From Bdellovibrionaceae bacterium UBA6502 (lineage in GTDB: Bacteria > Bdellovibrionota > Bdellovibrionia > Bdellovibrionales > UBA840), in the NCBI GenBank assembly GCA_002436415.1, contig DJMA01000007.1, positions 30,462 to 94,461 of the forward strand: a stretch of 64,000 nt of DNA. Reading direction: 5' to 3'. A program made the translations under genes and the position numbers. The notes under the pieces were generated by a model that saw nothing but the letters and a program-made list of their open reading frames with translations, was not told where the DNA came from and did no database searches. Within the stretch, counting starts at the first letter, position 1. Each line of letters starts with the position of its first letter. Below are positions 1 through 7,251 of this stretch, piece after piece.

Positions 1-36
1 CTTACCGAATTTCTCCAGAGACGGATCGACAGATGA
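1..36 (+). CDS. 3' end of a truncated upstream gene
   Basis: An open frame runs from the window edge to a TGA at 34-36, giving a C-terminal peptide LTEFLQRRIDR. Its stop overlaps the ATG of the next gene in an ATGA junction, so the two are probably co-translated. The following genes are a lone receiver and a heme oxygenase, so a bacteriophytochrome-type sensor kinase would fit here. The 11 residues visible cannot show that; it is inference from context only. Confidence 0.4.
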   Translation, partial: LTEFLQRRIDR

Positions 37-437
37 ATTCCACTCCTGTGGCTAATCTTAGTGGTGCTTTGAAAGGCTATCGAATAATGCTGGTTGAAGA
101 TACCGTTGAATCAGCTCGTTTCGTTAAAATGTTTTTAGAAAAACAAGGTGCCGAAATTTTATGGTTTAGTTCCGCACCGGAAGCCTTAAAAGACATGCAA
201 TTACTTTCAAAGGTTGATTTGGTAATTTCTGACATTGGTCTTCCTGAGATTGATGGTTATGAATTTGTTAAGCTAGCAAAATCTATAGATACATATCAAA
301 ATGTTCCTTTTATTGCTTTTTCGGCTTATGGTACGACCAGTGCAATGGAGAAATCCATTCGCGCAGGTTTCGTAAAACACATAGTGAAACCATTGAATTT
401 AACGGAATTGTTACAGGTGGTGCAAGAGTGTCTCTAA
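33..437 (+). CDS. Single-domain response regulator (CheY-like receiver)
   Basis: The 134-residue protein is one receiver domain with no output domain. The acidic pair E22/D23, the phosphoacceptor D67 in VISDIGLPE, S97 and K119 in the VKP motif are all present, so phosphorylation should be possible. The start is an ATG inside an ATGA overlap with the preceding gene and has no Shine-Dalgarno of its own, which implies translational coupling. The next gene, a heme oxygenase, begins 10 bases before this one ends. Single-domain receivers of this kind often serve bacteriophytochrome kinases; that partner is inferred from the neighbours. Confidence 0.85.
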   Translation: MNSTPVANLSGALKGYRIMLVEDTVESARFVKMFLEKQGAEILWFSSAPEALKDMQLLSKVDLVISDIGLPEIDGYEFVKLAKSIDTYQNVPFIAFSAYGTTSAMEKSIRAGFVKHIVKPLNLTELLQVVQECL

Positions 438-931
438 ATTTAAGAGCTCGATTAAGAGAAGAAACAAAAAAATCTCACCAAAGCTTAGAGGAGTCTTTTC
501 CTTTTTGTAATTTGATGAAAGAAGAGGGGATTGAACAAAGCTCTAATGAGGCTTTTTACCGTTTCCATGATTTGTTTTTTGATTACCTAAAGAAAGAATC
601 TGATGGAAGAGAATTTTACGCAGATTTGTTAAATGTATTTGAAAAGGCATCTTTGTCTAAAGATAGACTTTTGCAAGTGGAGTCTCGCGAAGAAAAATTA
701 GCGATGGAATACCTTTTGTTGGGATCAAGAATGGGAAACCGTCTACTTTTGAGTAAAAACCCAAAGATCAAAGAATGTAGTTTCGCCGCATATTTTGAGA
801 TGTCTCTCCCTGCCAATTTATGGGAAGAATTTATCTTAAAACTGGATGAGGTAAAAGAGAGTGAAGCACAAGATCGAGTGATCCATTTGGCGAATCATTA
901 CTTTAATGTATTAAAATCCCCAAGGTCTTAG
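428..931 (+). CDS. Biliverdin-producing heme oxygenase-like protein (BphO type)
   Basis: The 167-residue protein resembles bacterial heme oxygenases, which open heme to biliverdin, iron and CO. The N-terminus LRARLREETKKSHQSLEE carries the expected proximal histidine (H17). The segment YLLLGSRMGNRLL matches the glycine-bearing distal helix. The protein is a little shorter than many family members. The start is a GTG overlapping the receiver gene by 10 bases. In many bacteria this enzyme supplies the biliverdin chromophore of a bacteriophytochrome, which fits the receiver upstream. The family assignment is by motif only. Confidence 0.7.
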   Translation: MSLNLRARLREETKKSHQSLEESFPFCNLMKEEGIEQSSNEAFYRFHDLFFDYLKKESDGREFYADLLNVFEKASLSKDRLLQVESREEKLAMEYLLLGSRMGNRLLLSKNPKIKECSFAAYFEMSLPANLWEEFILKLDEVKESEAQDRVIHLANHYFNVLKSPRS

Positions 932-978
932 TTGGAGATTTTAGCAAAGGTATCATCCGTGACTAGGCTTTTTAACTC

Positions 979-1515
979 TTAAATTTTTCTGGGAATAAGC
1001 ATTGCATAACAATCTATTTTTCCTGAGATAGCTTTTTCTCTGCATCGAATGTGAAAACTTGGGTAATAATAAATTGCGCCATTCTTAAGTTGCACTTTTA
1101 CTTTTTCTTCTGTTGCTATTTCGGTCTTAGGCTGTAAAAGACTCTTAATATTTGCAATGTCTTTAATTTCAAGGAATTGCGCTACAATACTATCTTCGAT
1201 ATCTCCATAAAAGACTAGGGTTTCATTCTGAGAAGACAGCTCGAAATCAAAATCAGAGATACAATTTACAGCGAGAGGACTCTTAGTGCCAATATGTCGT
1301 TTGGCCTTACACTTTATAGAAAAGGCATTGTTAGTACTTTTGAGGATACGGGTGTCCCAGTAAAGTATATCATTAATTCTTTCTTGCTTGGAAGGGGCTC
1401 CTTCTAGAGCGATGTAAAAAGAACGAGAGTCTAAACTGTCTAATTCGTACTCAAAGCTTTCAGCTGAACTAATGCTACTGATGAATATTAGGCATAATAT
1501 CAAAGTGGATTTCAT
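979..1515 (-). CDS. Hypothetical secreted protein
   Basis: Not recognised. The 178-residue product begins with a typical signal peptide (MKSTLILCLIFISSISSAES) and should reach the periplasm or beyond. The mature part holds four cysteines in two pairs (KCKAKRH / VNCISD and RCREK / DCYAM), which could form two disulfides. It has no obvious catalytic motif. It converges on the heme oxygenase gene and is flanked by AT-rich DNA towards the tRNA gene. Confidence 0.6.
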   Translation of the reverse strand: MKSTLILCLIFISSISSAESFEYELDSLDSRSFYIALEGAPSKQERINDILYWDTRILKSTNNAFSIKCKAKRHIGTKSPLAVNCISDFDFELSSQNETLVFYGDIEDSIVAQFLEIKDIANIKSLLQPKTEIATEEKVKVQLKNGAIYYYPSFHIRCREKAISGKIDCYAMLIPRKI

Positions 1516-1614
1516 TGGTTTTTCTCCTCTATGATGATTTTTACTTCGATTTATGCCTGTTGCAAATTAATTTTATTTTAATGACACATCTCAGATGGTT
1601 CTAACGTTGTTGAA

Positions 1615-1646
1615 GATAAAGATAAAAATAAAAATAAAAATAAAAA
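1615..1646. repeat. Short tandem hexamer array (RATAAA units)
   Basis: About five consecutive six-base units (GATAAA twice, then AATAAA three times, then a partial) lie between the secreted-protein gene and the tRNA gene. It is a microsatellite-like tract prone to slippage. It is not in a coding region, so any effect would be on promoter spacing. Confidence 0.75.
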
Positions 1647-1801
1647 TTAGATGCGGGTTTTTAGTGGGGGTTAGCTTTTTCGCCAGACAGTTAACGATGA
1701 AGCGGCTTGTGATTCACTGAAGGACTAGCGAACCCGAATAAGGCGTTCACTAAAATGCACTTAAACGTAGTAAATATTTTGAATTATTATAAAGATAAAA
1801 G

Positions 1802-1888
1802 TGGTACCCGAGACGAGACTTGAACTCGTAAGATCTTGCGATCGGTGGATTTTGAATCCACTGCGTCTACCGATTCCGCCACCCGGGC
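1802..1888 (-). tRNA. tRNA-Leu (anticodon CAA)
   Basis: The complementary strand folds as an 87-base class II tRNA. The acceptor stem is GCCCGGG paired with CTCGGGT, with a G-U first pair, and the 3' CCA is encoded. The anticodon stem GTGGA/TCCAC carries a TTCAAAA loop, which gives anticodon CAA and decodes UUG. The long variable arm (GATC GCAA GATC) and the T-arm ACGAG TTCAAGT CTCGT are intact. Downstream on the same strand is a T-rich stretch. A TTGTCA upstream may be its -35 element, but no convincing -10 was found. Confidence 0.96.
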
Positions 1889-2107
1889 CCATTAATTGGA
1901 ACGCACATTGTTATGAGATAAGTTTACTTATGACAAGAAAATCGAGTGAAAATCGTGAAAATGCTATAAAAAAACTCAAAAAGACACCAAAAACCAAGTA
2001 AGAATTACAAGTTTGCCACAATGACCAGCAAATTATGCCGCTTTGTATTATTATACCCCTGCCGTGTGGCAATTTTATTATTAATTTTGGGTTTTGAGGT
2101 ATTAAAG

Positions 2108-3310
2108 ATGTCATCAAAATTATTGGGACTAGTTGTAGTTTTTATTGGATCTTCCATTGCGTACGCGCAATCGGATCGATCAAATTCTCTTCGCGATGAA
2201 CTTCGTAATGAGGTTGGCCAGTTATATAGCCAATCAGGTGGAGAGGCTTTGGATCGTGAAGAGCTCGCACAAAGAAGTTATCCGCAGCCAGTGGAAGCGG
2301 CTCCTGTAGTTGTTCCGCGCAGATCCGCTCCTTCTTTTGAAAGAAGGCCGAAAGCGGTTGTTGAATCATCTCCATTAGATGAGTCGAAAGCAGCACGTTT
2401 GAGACGCCAACGCGAAGGTTTCGAAGCTGAAACTGAAATGCGTATCGTTGAAAAGTTGGAAGAAGATCGTATCGAATCAGAAAGAAAAAGAGCAGCTCGC
2501 TTGTTTGGTGGAAAGTTAGATAACGAAGAACAAGAAGAGATGTACGCTCCTCAGCAGGTTCAACCTGTAGCTCCAGTAGTGGTTGCTCCACCAGCTCCTG
2601 TGGTAGATACAAGCGCTGATGATGAGTTGGCTCGTGAAGATTTCAAACAAGATCTAAGAGAAGTTATTACTGAAATGAAGTCGGTTGAAAATGTTGAAGA
2701 AGAGGATTTCGAGACTTTAGACGTCGGACCGATCTACTATCTTATGCCTAGCATTGGTTTAGGAAACTATCCTGGAATCGACAATGTAGAAGGTGCCTAT
2801 TCAATTGGTATTAATTTAGGTGCTGAGTATATGAATGGTTTGATGGTTGAAGGTAGTTTTAACTTATCTAGTTATGATCTTTATAACTGTTATGGTTCAT
2901 CTTCTTGTAACTACTCTTACAATCAAAATAACTTGTTAGAGTTAACGCAATACTCGGTTGGAACAAACGTTAAGTACCAGTTTAACTCTTCTGGAAGATT
3001 GAGACCGGTTGTTGGTGGTGTTGTTTCTTTAACGATGAGAGAGTATGAGCAGGTTTATTACTCTTCAGGAACTTCTAACGTTAAATCTTATGCAATGGAT
3101 CTAGGTTTATTGGGTGGAGTGAACGTGGACGTTTCAGATGTTTGGTCCGTAGCGGTTGATTTTCGTTATATGTTCAATTTAACGAATCGTGTAGATCGTA
3201 ATTCTGTAGGCGGAAATACGGCTTTCATCAACAACAGTTATGCGAATGCAACTCCTGTTGAGGACTTGGACTACTATCTGTTTAATGTAGGTATGAAGTT
3301 TAAGTTCTAA
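2108..3310 (+). CDS. Outer-membrane beta-barrel protein with charged periplasmic linker
   Basis: The 400-residue protein starts at an ATG preceded by GAGG; the frame continues upstream to another ATG, but only this start gives a clean signal peptide (MSSKLLGLVVVFIGSSIAYA). Residues from about 25 to 200 are rich in Arg, Glu and Pro and look extended or coiled. From about residue 210 the sequence alternates Gly and aromatic residues like a beta-barrel and ends in FNVGMKFKF, with a terminal Phe typical of outer-membrane proteins. The specific function is not recognised. A strong terminator follows, so it appears monocistronic. Confidence 0.7.
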   Translation: MSSKLLGLVVVFIGSSIAYAQSDRSNSLRDELRNEVGQLYSQSGGEALDREELAQRSYPQPVEAAPVVVPRRSAPSFERRPKAVVESSPLDESKAARLRRQREGFEAETEMRIVEKLEEDRIESERKRAARLFGGKLDNEEQEEMYAPQQVQPVAPVVVAPPAPVVDTSADDELAREDFKQDLREVITEMKSVENVEEEDFETLDVGPIYYLMPSIGLGNYPGIDNVEGAYSIGINLGAEYMNGLMVEGSFNLSSYDLYNCYGSSSCNYSYNQNNLLELTQYSVGTNVKYQFNSSGRLRPVVGGVVSLTMREYEQVYYSSGTSNVKSYAMDLGLLGGVNVDVSDVWSVAVDFRYMFNLTNRVDRNSVGGNTAFINNSYANATPVEDLDYYLFNVGMKFKF

Positions 3311-3333
3311 TTGATCTCTTAGTGAGGTTTTTA

Positions 3334-3367
3334 AAAAGCGCAGCTTATAGAGTCTGCGCTTTTTTAT
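3334..3367 (+). terminator. Rho-independent terminator after the beta-barrel gene
   Basis: The arms AAAAGCGCAG (3334-3343) and CTGCGCTTTT (3354-3363) pair perfectly around a 10-base loop and are followed by a T tract. It ends the transcript of the beta-barrel gene. Confidence 0.9.
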
Positions 3368-3845
3368 TTTTACTTACTCATCTTAGGTGCTTAGGTTTAT
3401 TTGTAGAGAAATTGAATGTCCTAGCGTTTCAACTCTCGTTTAAAGCTCAGATAGACTTTCAATCTTTAAATCCATATCGACTCTGATAAGTGTTTGATTG
3501 AATCAAAGAGTTTTTTTAGTGAAGGGGTAATGTTAAAGCCCAGAGGTTCTTTGATGTGTTTTCCCTGGCGAGATTAAGTCTTTGAAGACTTTGTTTAAAG
3601 TTTTGGTATTGAGTGGCTGATAAAGGTCATTCGCAAGGATTGAATCATTTTTTTATGACTAGAATAAGCTCTCAATTAATAGACTTACTACTTTCAGTAT
3701 TGTTGTCTTTTTTTGTTTGGTAAATTTTAAATAAGTGGGAAGAGATAAAATTGAGCTAATCGCAAATGCTTAGCTTGTACTCTAGAGGCTAGTTTATAAC
3801 AAAATGTGCCTTGCCTTTTAGAAGATTGCTTTTCATACTTTTAAT
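3368..3845. other. Intergenic region without a recognisable gene
   Basis: No convincing ORF or RNA gene was seen. The region holds a palindrome TTTGATTGAATCAAA (3493-3507) followed by seven T, a small hairpin AAGTCTT/AAGACTT (3576-3591), and a second copy of GATTGAATCA (3638-3647) also followed by T residues. These could be weak terminators or protein sites. The promoter of the following gene should be near the right end. Confidence 0.5.
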
Positions 3846-4472
3846 ATGAAGTTTTTGGTCTTGATGCTTTCCATTCTATTTTCTACGCAAATTCTTGCAC
3901 TCAGTAATCGAAGTATGGCTGCCTTGGGTAAGGAGTTTGTTTCTAAGAGAGATGTGCAAATTCACAGTATTTTACAGAAAATGATGTATCAGTATAAAAG
4001 TGAAAACTTAGACTTTGAATCTGTAAAACAGGATGAGTTTTTAAATAGAGAGTTGGGAAACTATATTTTAGAAAGAGTTATCTTTTTAGAGGCTAAGAGT
4101 TTTGGTTTGGCTACGGTAGAGGCTAGCCTCGTTAAGAGAGAGGGCTCGAAAGTATTGGGGAGAATTTTAAAGTCTAATTTTTCCAAGCTTTGGAAAGAGC
4201 TAGGGGTGGAAACCGATGAGTATGATGTGTTTGTTGAGCAAAAGCTTCGCTCTAGAAAGTTCATATCCATCAAGAAAGAAGCCGCACAAGTTTTGGTGAC
4301 GGATAGAGAAATCGACCAATATATGCAGCAAAATAAAATGGATAAAGAGCTAATTTCCCAAGAAAAACTAAGAAGCAGAGTAAAGCAATACTTAGGAAAT
4401 AAGCAGGGAGAGAAGCAGTTGCGTGAATGGTTTGAGTTACTAAGAAACAAATACCAAGTACGAGTATTTTAG
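3846..4472 (+). CDS. Secreted SurA-N/peptidyl-prolyl isomerase-like chaperone, no PPIase domain
   Basis: The 208-residue protein has a signal peptide (MKFLVLMLSILFSTQILA) and then a segment like the N-terminal chaperone part of SurA/PpiD proteins: FVSKRDVQIHSIL, a helical middle, and a C-terminal REIDQYMQQN...LRSRVKQYL helix pair. No parvulin domain follows, so if the assignment is right it is chaperone-only. Outer-membrane protein folding in the periplasm is an inference. Its stop overlaps the GTG of the next gene by one base, which suggests an operon. Confidence 0.5.
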   Translation: MKFLVLMLSILFSTQILALSNRSMAALGKEFVSKRDVQIHSILQKMMYQYKSENLDFESVKQDEFLNRELGNYILERVIFLEAKSFGLATVEASLVKREGSKVLGRILKSNFSKLWKELGVETDEYDVFVEQKLRSRKFISIKKEAAQVLVTDREIDQYMQQNKMDKELISQEKLRSRVKQYLGNKQGEKQLREWFELLRNKYQVRVF

Positions 4473-4906
4473 TGTTTTTACGTCTTCTTGATGAATCTGA
4501 TTCAAAAAACATTCTGGATCTATGGCATAAGTGCTTAGAAAATGATACTTATTTAAGTGCTTGGTCTGATGCGAGTTTAGAGTCTTATGTTCAAATGGGA
4601 AATTGCTTTGCTTTATTTGACGGCTCAGAGATTTTAGGAGCTATTTTTTTTCGATCTGGTATTGAGGAAGTAGAAATCGATCAATTTATTGTAAATCCAG
4701 AACAGCGTAAAAAAGGCTACGGACAAAGCTTACTAAAGGCCTTTTGTGAGCATTTTTCTGACTTTAAGGTTTTACTTGAGGTGGCCGGGGAAAATTATCC
4801 TGCTATGTCTTTGTACAAAAAGTGTGGTTTCCAAGAGTTTTCGGTGAGAAAGAATTACTATAGTTCGGGGCAAGATGCCCATTGTTTTCACTGGATTAAA
4901 AAATAG
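4472..4906 (+). CDS. GNAT-family N-acetyltransferase
   Basis: The 144-residue protein is the size of a single GNAT domain. The acetyl-CoA-binding motif A is visible as FIVNPEQRKKGYGQSLL, followed by the motif B segment AMSLYKKCGFQEF. It resembles RimI-like enzymes, but the substrate cannot be read from the sequence. The start is a GTG that shares one base with the stop of the preceding chaperone-like gene, so translation is probably coupled. Confidence 0.8.
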   Translation: MFLRLLDESDSKNILDLWHKCLENDTYLSAWSDASLESYVQMGNCFALFDGSEILGAIFFRSGIEEVEIDQFIVNPEQRKKGYGQSLLKAFCEHFSDFKVLLEVAGENYPAMSLYKKCGFQEFSVRKNYYSSGQDAHCFHWIKK

Positions 4907-5141
4907 GCTCAGTTTTCATTCTGGCCAATATCATTTTTGTTGCTAGATTTTCGGGAGCTAAAGCATGTGAAGCCTCATTTTGCATGTATATTGAGCTGTT
5001 TTGAGTTTTTTTGAGTGATATATTTTATTTAGCCTTTGCGCTAGGCCCTCAAGTATTTTGCGTTAGAAAGCCAGAAACTAGTAATTCTACTTGTGTTTTC
5101 CCTAATTAATTGTTATGGTTTGACAAACTTTTGAATTCAGT

Positions 5142-5189
5142 CCTCTAGGGGATTTGAAAAAGTGGACCCTAGAAGGTCCATTTTTTTTT
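5142..5189 (+). promoter_or_regulatory. Terminator/antiterminator-like leader of the rimP-nusA-infB operon
   Basis: A hairpin TGGACC (5163-5168) / GGTCCA (5175-5180), extended by A5157-5161 against T5182-5186 and followed by a nine-T run, looks like an intrinsic terminator 8 bases before the rimP ATG. Upstream, 5142-5150 (CCTCTAGGG) can pair with 5167-5176 (CCCTAGAAGG, one bulged A), which would disrupt the terminator. The rimP Shine-Dalgarno AGGA directly follows the T run. A TTGACA at 5120-5125 could be a -35 element, but no good -10 follows. Confidence 0.65.
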
Positions 5190-5197
5190 AGGATAAT

Positions 5198-5686
5198 ATG
5201 GCAAAACAAAGCATTGTAAATCAATTAGAAGAATTAGCGGCTCCCTTTATTGAAGAGCATGGATTGATTTTATATGATGCTGAAGCCGAGAACTCCTCCA
5301 AAACCCTACGTCTATTTATCGATAAAGAAAATGGCATCCAATTAGAAGATTGTGAAAAAGTAGCCCGTAAGTTGGATGAAGCCTTAACAGAGGCTGAAGT
5401 GTATGGAGGAGACTTTACATTAGAAGTTTCCAGTCCTGGGGTTGAAAGAAAATTAAGAAAGAAATGGCACTTTGAAAAGGTGTTAGGAAAAAATATAGAG
5501 CTTAAACTCTTCGAAGCATTAGGAAGGATGCATGAGTCGGCACCAAAGTCGATTCACCGAGCAAAGACTTTGCAAGGTAAGTTGATATCCATCGAAGGGG
5601 ATACTTTAAAAGTAGAAATTGAGAACGCGTCCTATGATCTTCCATTAGATAAAGTGACAAAGGCTCATCTTGTCTATGATTTTTGA
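5198..5686 (+). CDS. rimP: Ribosome maturation factor RimP
   Basis: The 162-residue protein matches RimP (YhbC), which assists 30S subunit maturation. The N-terminal alpha/beta domain contains LRLFIDKENGIQLEDCEKVARKL, and the segment DFTLEVSSPGVERKL is the family's best-conserved motif. An SH3-like C-terminal domain follows. It sits first in the classical rimP-nusA-infB order, with nusA starting 10 bases after its stop. The ATG is preceded by AGGA, four bases away, overlapping the end of the leader terminator T tract. Confidence 0.93.
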   Translation: MAKQSIVNQLEELAAPFIEEHGLILYDAEAENSSKTLRLFIDKENGIQLEDCEKVARKLDEALTEAEVYGGDFTLEVSSPGVERKLRKKWHFEKVLGKNIELKLFEALGRMHESAPKSIHRAKTLQGKLISIEGDTLKVEIENASYDLPLDKVTKAHLVYDF

Positions 5687-5696
5687 GAGGTAAGAA

Positions 5697-7154
5697 ATGG
5701 CAGAAGGTTTATTCTCTGACTTGAATCGTATGATCGAGCAGGTAGGTAAAGACAAAGGAATCGATAAGCAAATCGTAATCGATGCAGTGGTACAAGGAAT
5801 GCTTGTAGCGGCTCGTAAAAAATATGGTTCCTACCGTGATATTGAGGCAATGTACAATGACGATATCGGCGATGTTGAGTTGGTTGAGTTTAAGGAAGTT
5901 GTTTCTAAAGAAGACTTCATTGATGAAGAAGTTGAGATTATTTTAGAAGAAGCTCAAGAGCTTGATTCTGAAGCGCAAATTGGTGACTCCATTGGTATCC
6001 AATTGGATACAAAAGAGTTAGGGCGAATTGCTGCTCAAACGGCTCGTCAAATTATCATTCAAAAAGTAAGAGATGCTGAGCGTGATGTAATCCACGAAGA
6101 GTTCTCGCAACGTGAGGGTGAAATCGCCAGTGGTATTGCTCGTCGTGTAGAGCGCGGGGCCATTGTTGTTGATCTAGGTCGTACGGAAGCTTATCTGCCA
6201 TACCGTGAACAAATTCCTGGTGAGCAATTTAAGTCTGGAGATCGTATCCAAGGTTTCTTAAGTGAAGTTCGTCAAACCACTCGTGGACCACAGATTATTA
6301 TGTCTCGTGCAGATGAGCGTTATTTGATGAAGCTTTTCGAAATGGAAGTTCCTGAAATTTATGACGGTATTGTAGAAATCGTTGCTGCGGCTCGTGAGCC
6401 AGGTCAACGTGCAAAAATTGCTGTTCGTACCAACGATCCATCGGTTGATCCAGTGGGTGCTTGTGTGGGTATGAAAGGTAGTCGTGTACAAAATATCGTA
6501 CAAGAGCTTAAGGGTGAGAAAATTGATATTGTAATTTACGAAGAAGAAGTAACTCGCTTTGCTTGTAATGCTTTGGCTCCGGCTGAAATTTCAAAAGTAT
6601 TTATCGATGAAGTAAGTCGTGCAATGGAAGTGGTTGTTCCAGATAACCAATTAAGCTTAGCCATTGGTAAAAAAGGTCAAAACGTACGTTTGGCTGCCAA
6701 ACTTACTGGATGGAAACTAGATATCGTTTCTGAGTCACAAGCGGCTTCTAAAGCAGCAGACGCTGTATTTAATTTGATGTTGGTTCCTGGAGTGAATGAC
6801 ACTCTTGCAACTTCTCTTTTTCAACATGGTTTTGGAAGTTTCCAATCCATCGCGGATGCAAGTGCAGAAGAAGTTTCTCACATCCCAGGTTTTGATGAGT
6901 CTTCTGCTGGTAAACTAGTTGAGGAAGCGAAAAAGCTTGTAGAAAAATATGCTGACGATGCGGAAAGCGTTCCAACTCGTCCTGAAGATACTAGCAGTGA
7001 TGATAATTCTGTAAGTGCCGAAAGCGCTGCAGTTCCTGCTGGAAACGCTCGTGACCTTGCGGAGCAGAGACTTAAAGAAGGTCTTGCCGAGTTAGCTGGT
7101 GCTAGCGAAGCAAAAACAGATTCAGAAGCGGAAAGCACTGAAACAGCAGAGTAG
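5697..7154 (+). CDS. nusA: Transcription elongation/termination factor NusA
   Basis: NusA binds RNA polymerase and modulates pausing, termination and antitermination. The 485-residue protein shows the N-terminal polymerase-binding domain (1 to ~130), an S1 domain (~135-205), two KH domains (~205-350, with ACVGMKGSRV and LAIGKKGQNVRLA), and a helix-hairpin-helix region (~355-420, LMLVPGVND and VSHIPGFDE). It ends in an acidic Ser/Glu/Ala-rich tail instead of clear paired acidic repeats. It is co-transcribed with rimP and probably infB. A 10-bp hairpin overlaps its stop codon. Confidence 0.97.
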   Translation: MAEGLFSDLNRMIEQVGKDKGIDKQIVIDAVVQGMLVAARKKYGSYRDIEAMYNDDIGDVELVEFKEVVSKEDFIDEEVEIILEEAQELDSEAQIGDSIGIQLDTKELGRIAAQTARQIIIQKVRDAERDVIHEEFSQREGEIASGIARRVERGAIVVDLGRTEAYLPYREQIPGEQFKSGDRIQGFLSEVRQTTRGPQIIMSRADERYLMKLFEMEVPEIYDGIVEIVAAAREPGQRAKIAVRTNDPSVDPVGACVGMKGSRVQNIVQELKGEKIDIVIYEEEVTRFACNALAPAEISKVFIDEVSRAMEVVVPDNQLSLAIGKKGQNVRLAAKLTGWKLDIVSESQAASKAADAVFNLMLVPGVNDTLATSLFQHGFGSFQSIADASAEEVSHIPGFDESSAGKLVEEAKKLVEKYADDAESVPTRPEDTSSDDNSVSAESAAVPAGNARDLAEQRLKEGLAELAGASEAKTDSEAESTETAE

Positions 7155-7172
7155 TTCTTTTTGAACTACTCT
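7148..7172 (+). other. Perfect hairpin over the nusA stop codon
   Basis: AGAGTAGTTC (7148-7157) and GAACTACTCT (7163-7172) form a 10-bp stem with a five-T loop that includes the nusA TAG. No T tract follows directly, so it is a poor intrinsic terminator. It is more likely an mRNA processing or stability element between nusA and infB. Confidence 0.6.
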
Positions 7173-7251
7173 ATATATTGAATGATTTTTTTAATTTATT
7201 TTTGAGATTTGTTTAAAGGCAATTTGGTTTTAAGCAGACATCAGGAGAAAC

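Noticed and set aside
1615..1646. Hexamer repeats as a CRISPR or attachment site
   Set aside because: Units are six bases without spacers, and no integrase or cas gene is present.
1801..2001. 66-codon ORF on the plus strand
   Set aside because: Its first part is the antisense of tRNA-Leu and the rest has no ribosome binding site or homology-like features.
3493..3507. TTTGATTGAATCAAA as an FNR/CRP-type site
   Set aside because: The half sites are separated by three bases instead of the four in the FNR consensus; a weak hairpin is as likely.
4061..4512. Two minus-strand ORFs opposite the chaperone-like gene
   Set aside because: They are antisense to a plus-strand gene with a clear signal peptide and coupled neighbour, and are rich in hydrophobic residues from antisense translation.
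5120..5148. TTGACA at 5120 as a full promoter for rimP
   Set aside because: The -35 is perfect, but no acceptable -10 lies 16-18 bases downstream, so it is not listed as a promoter.
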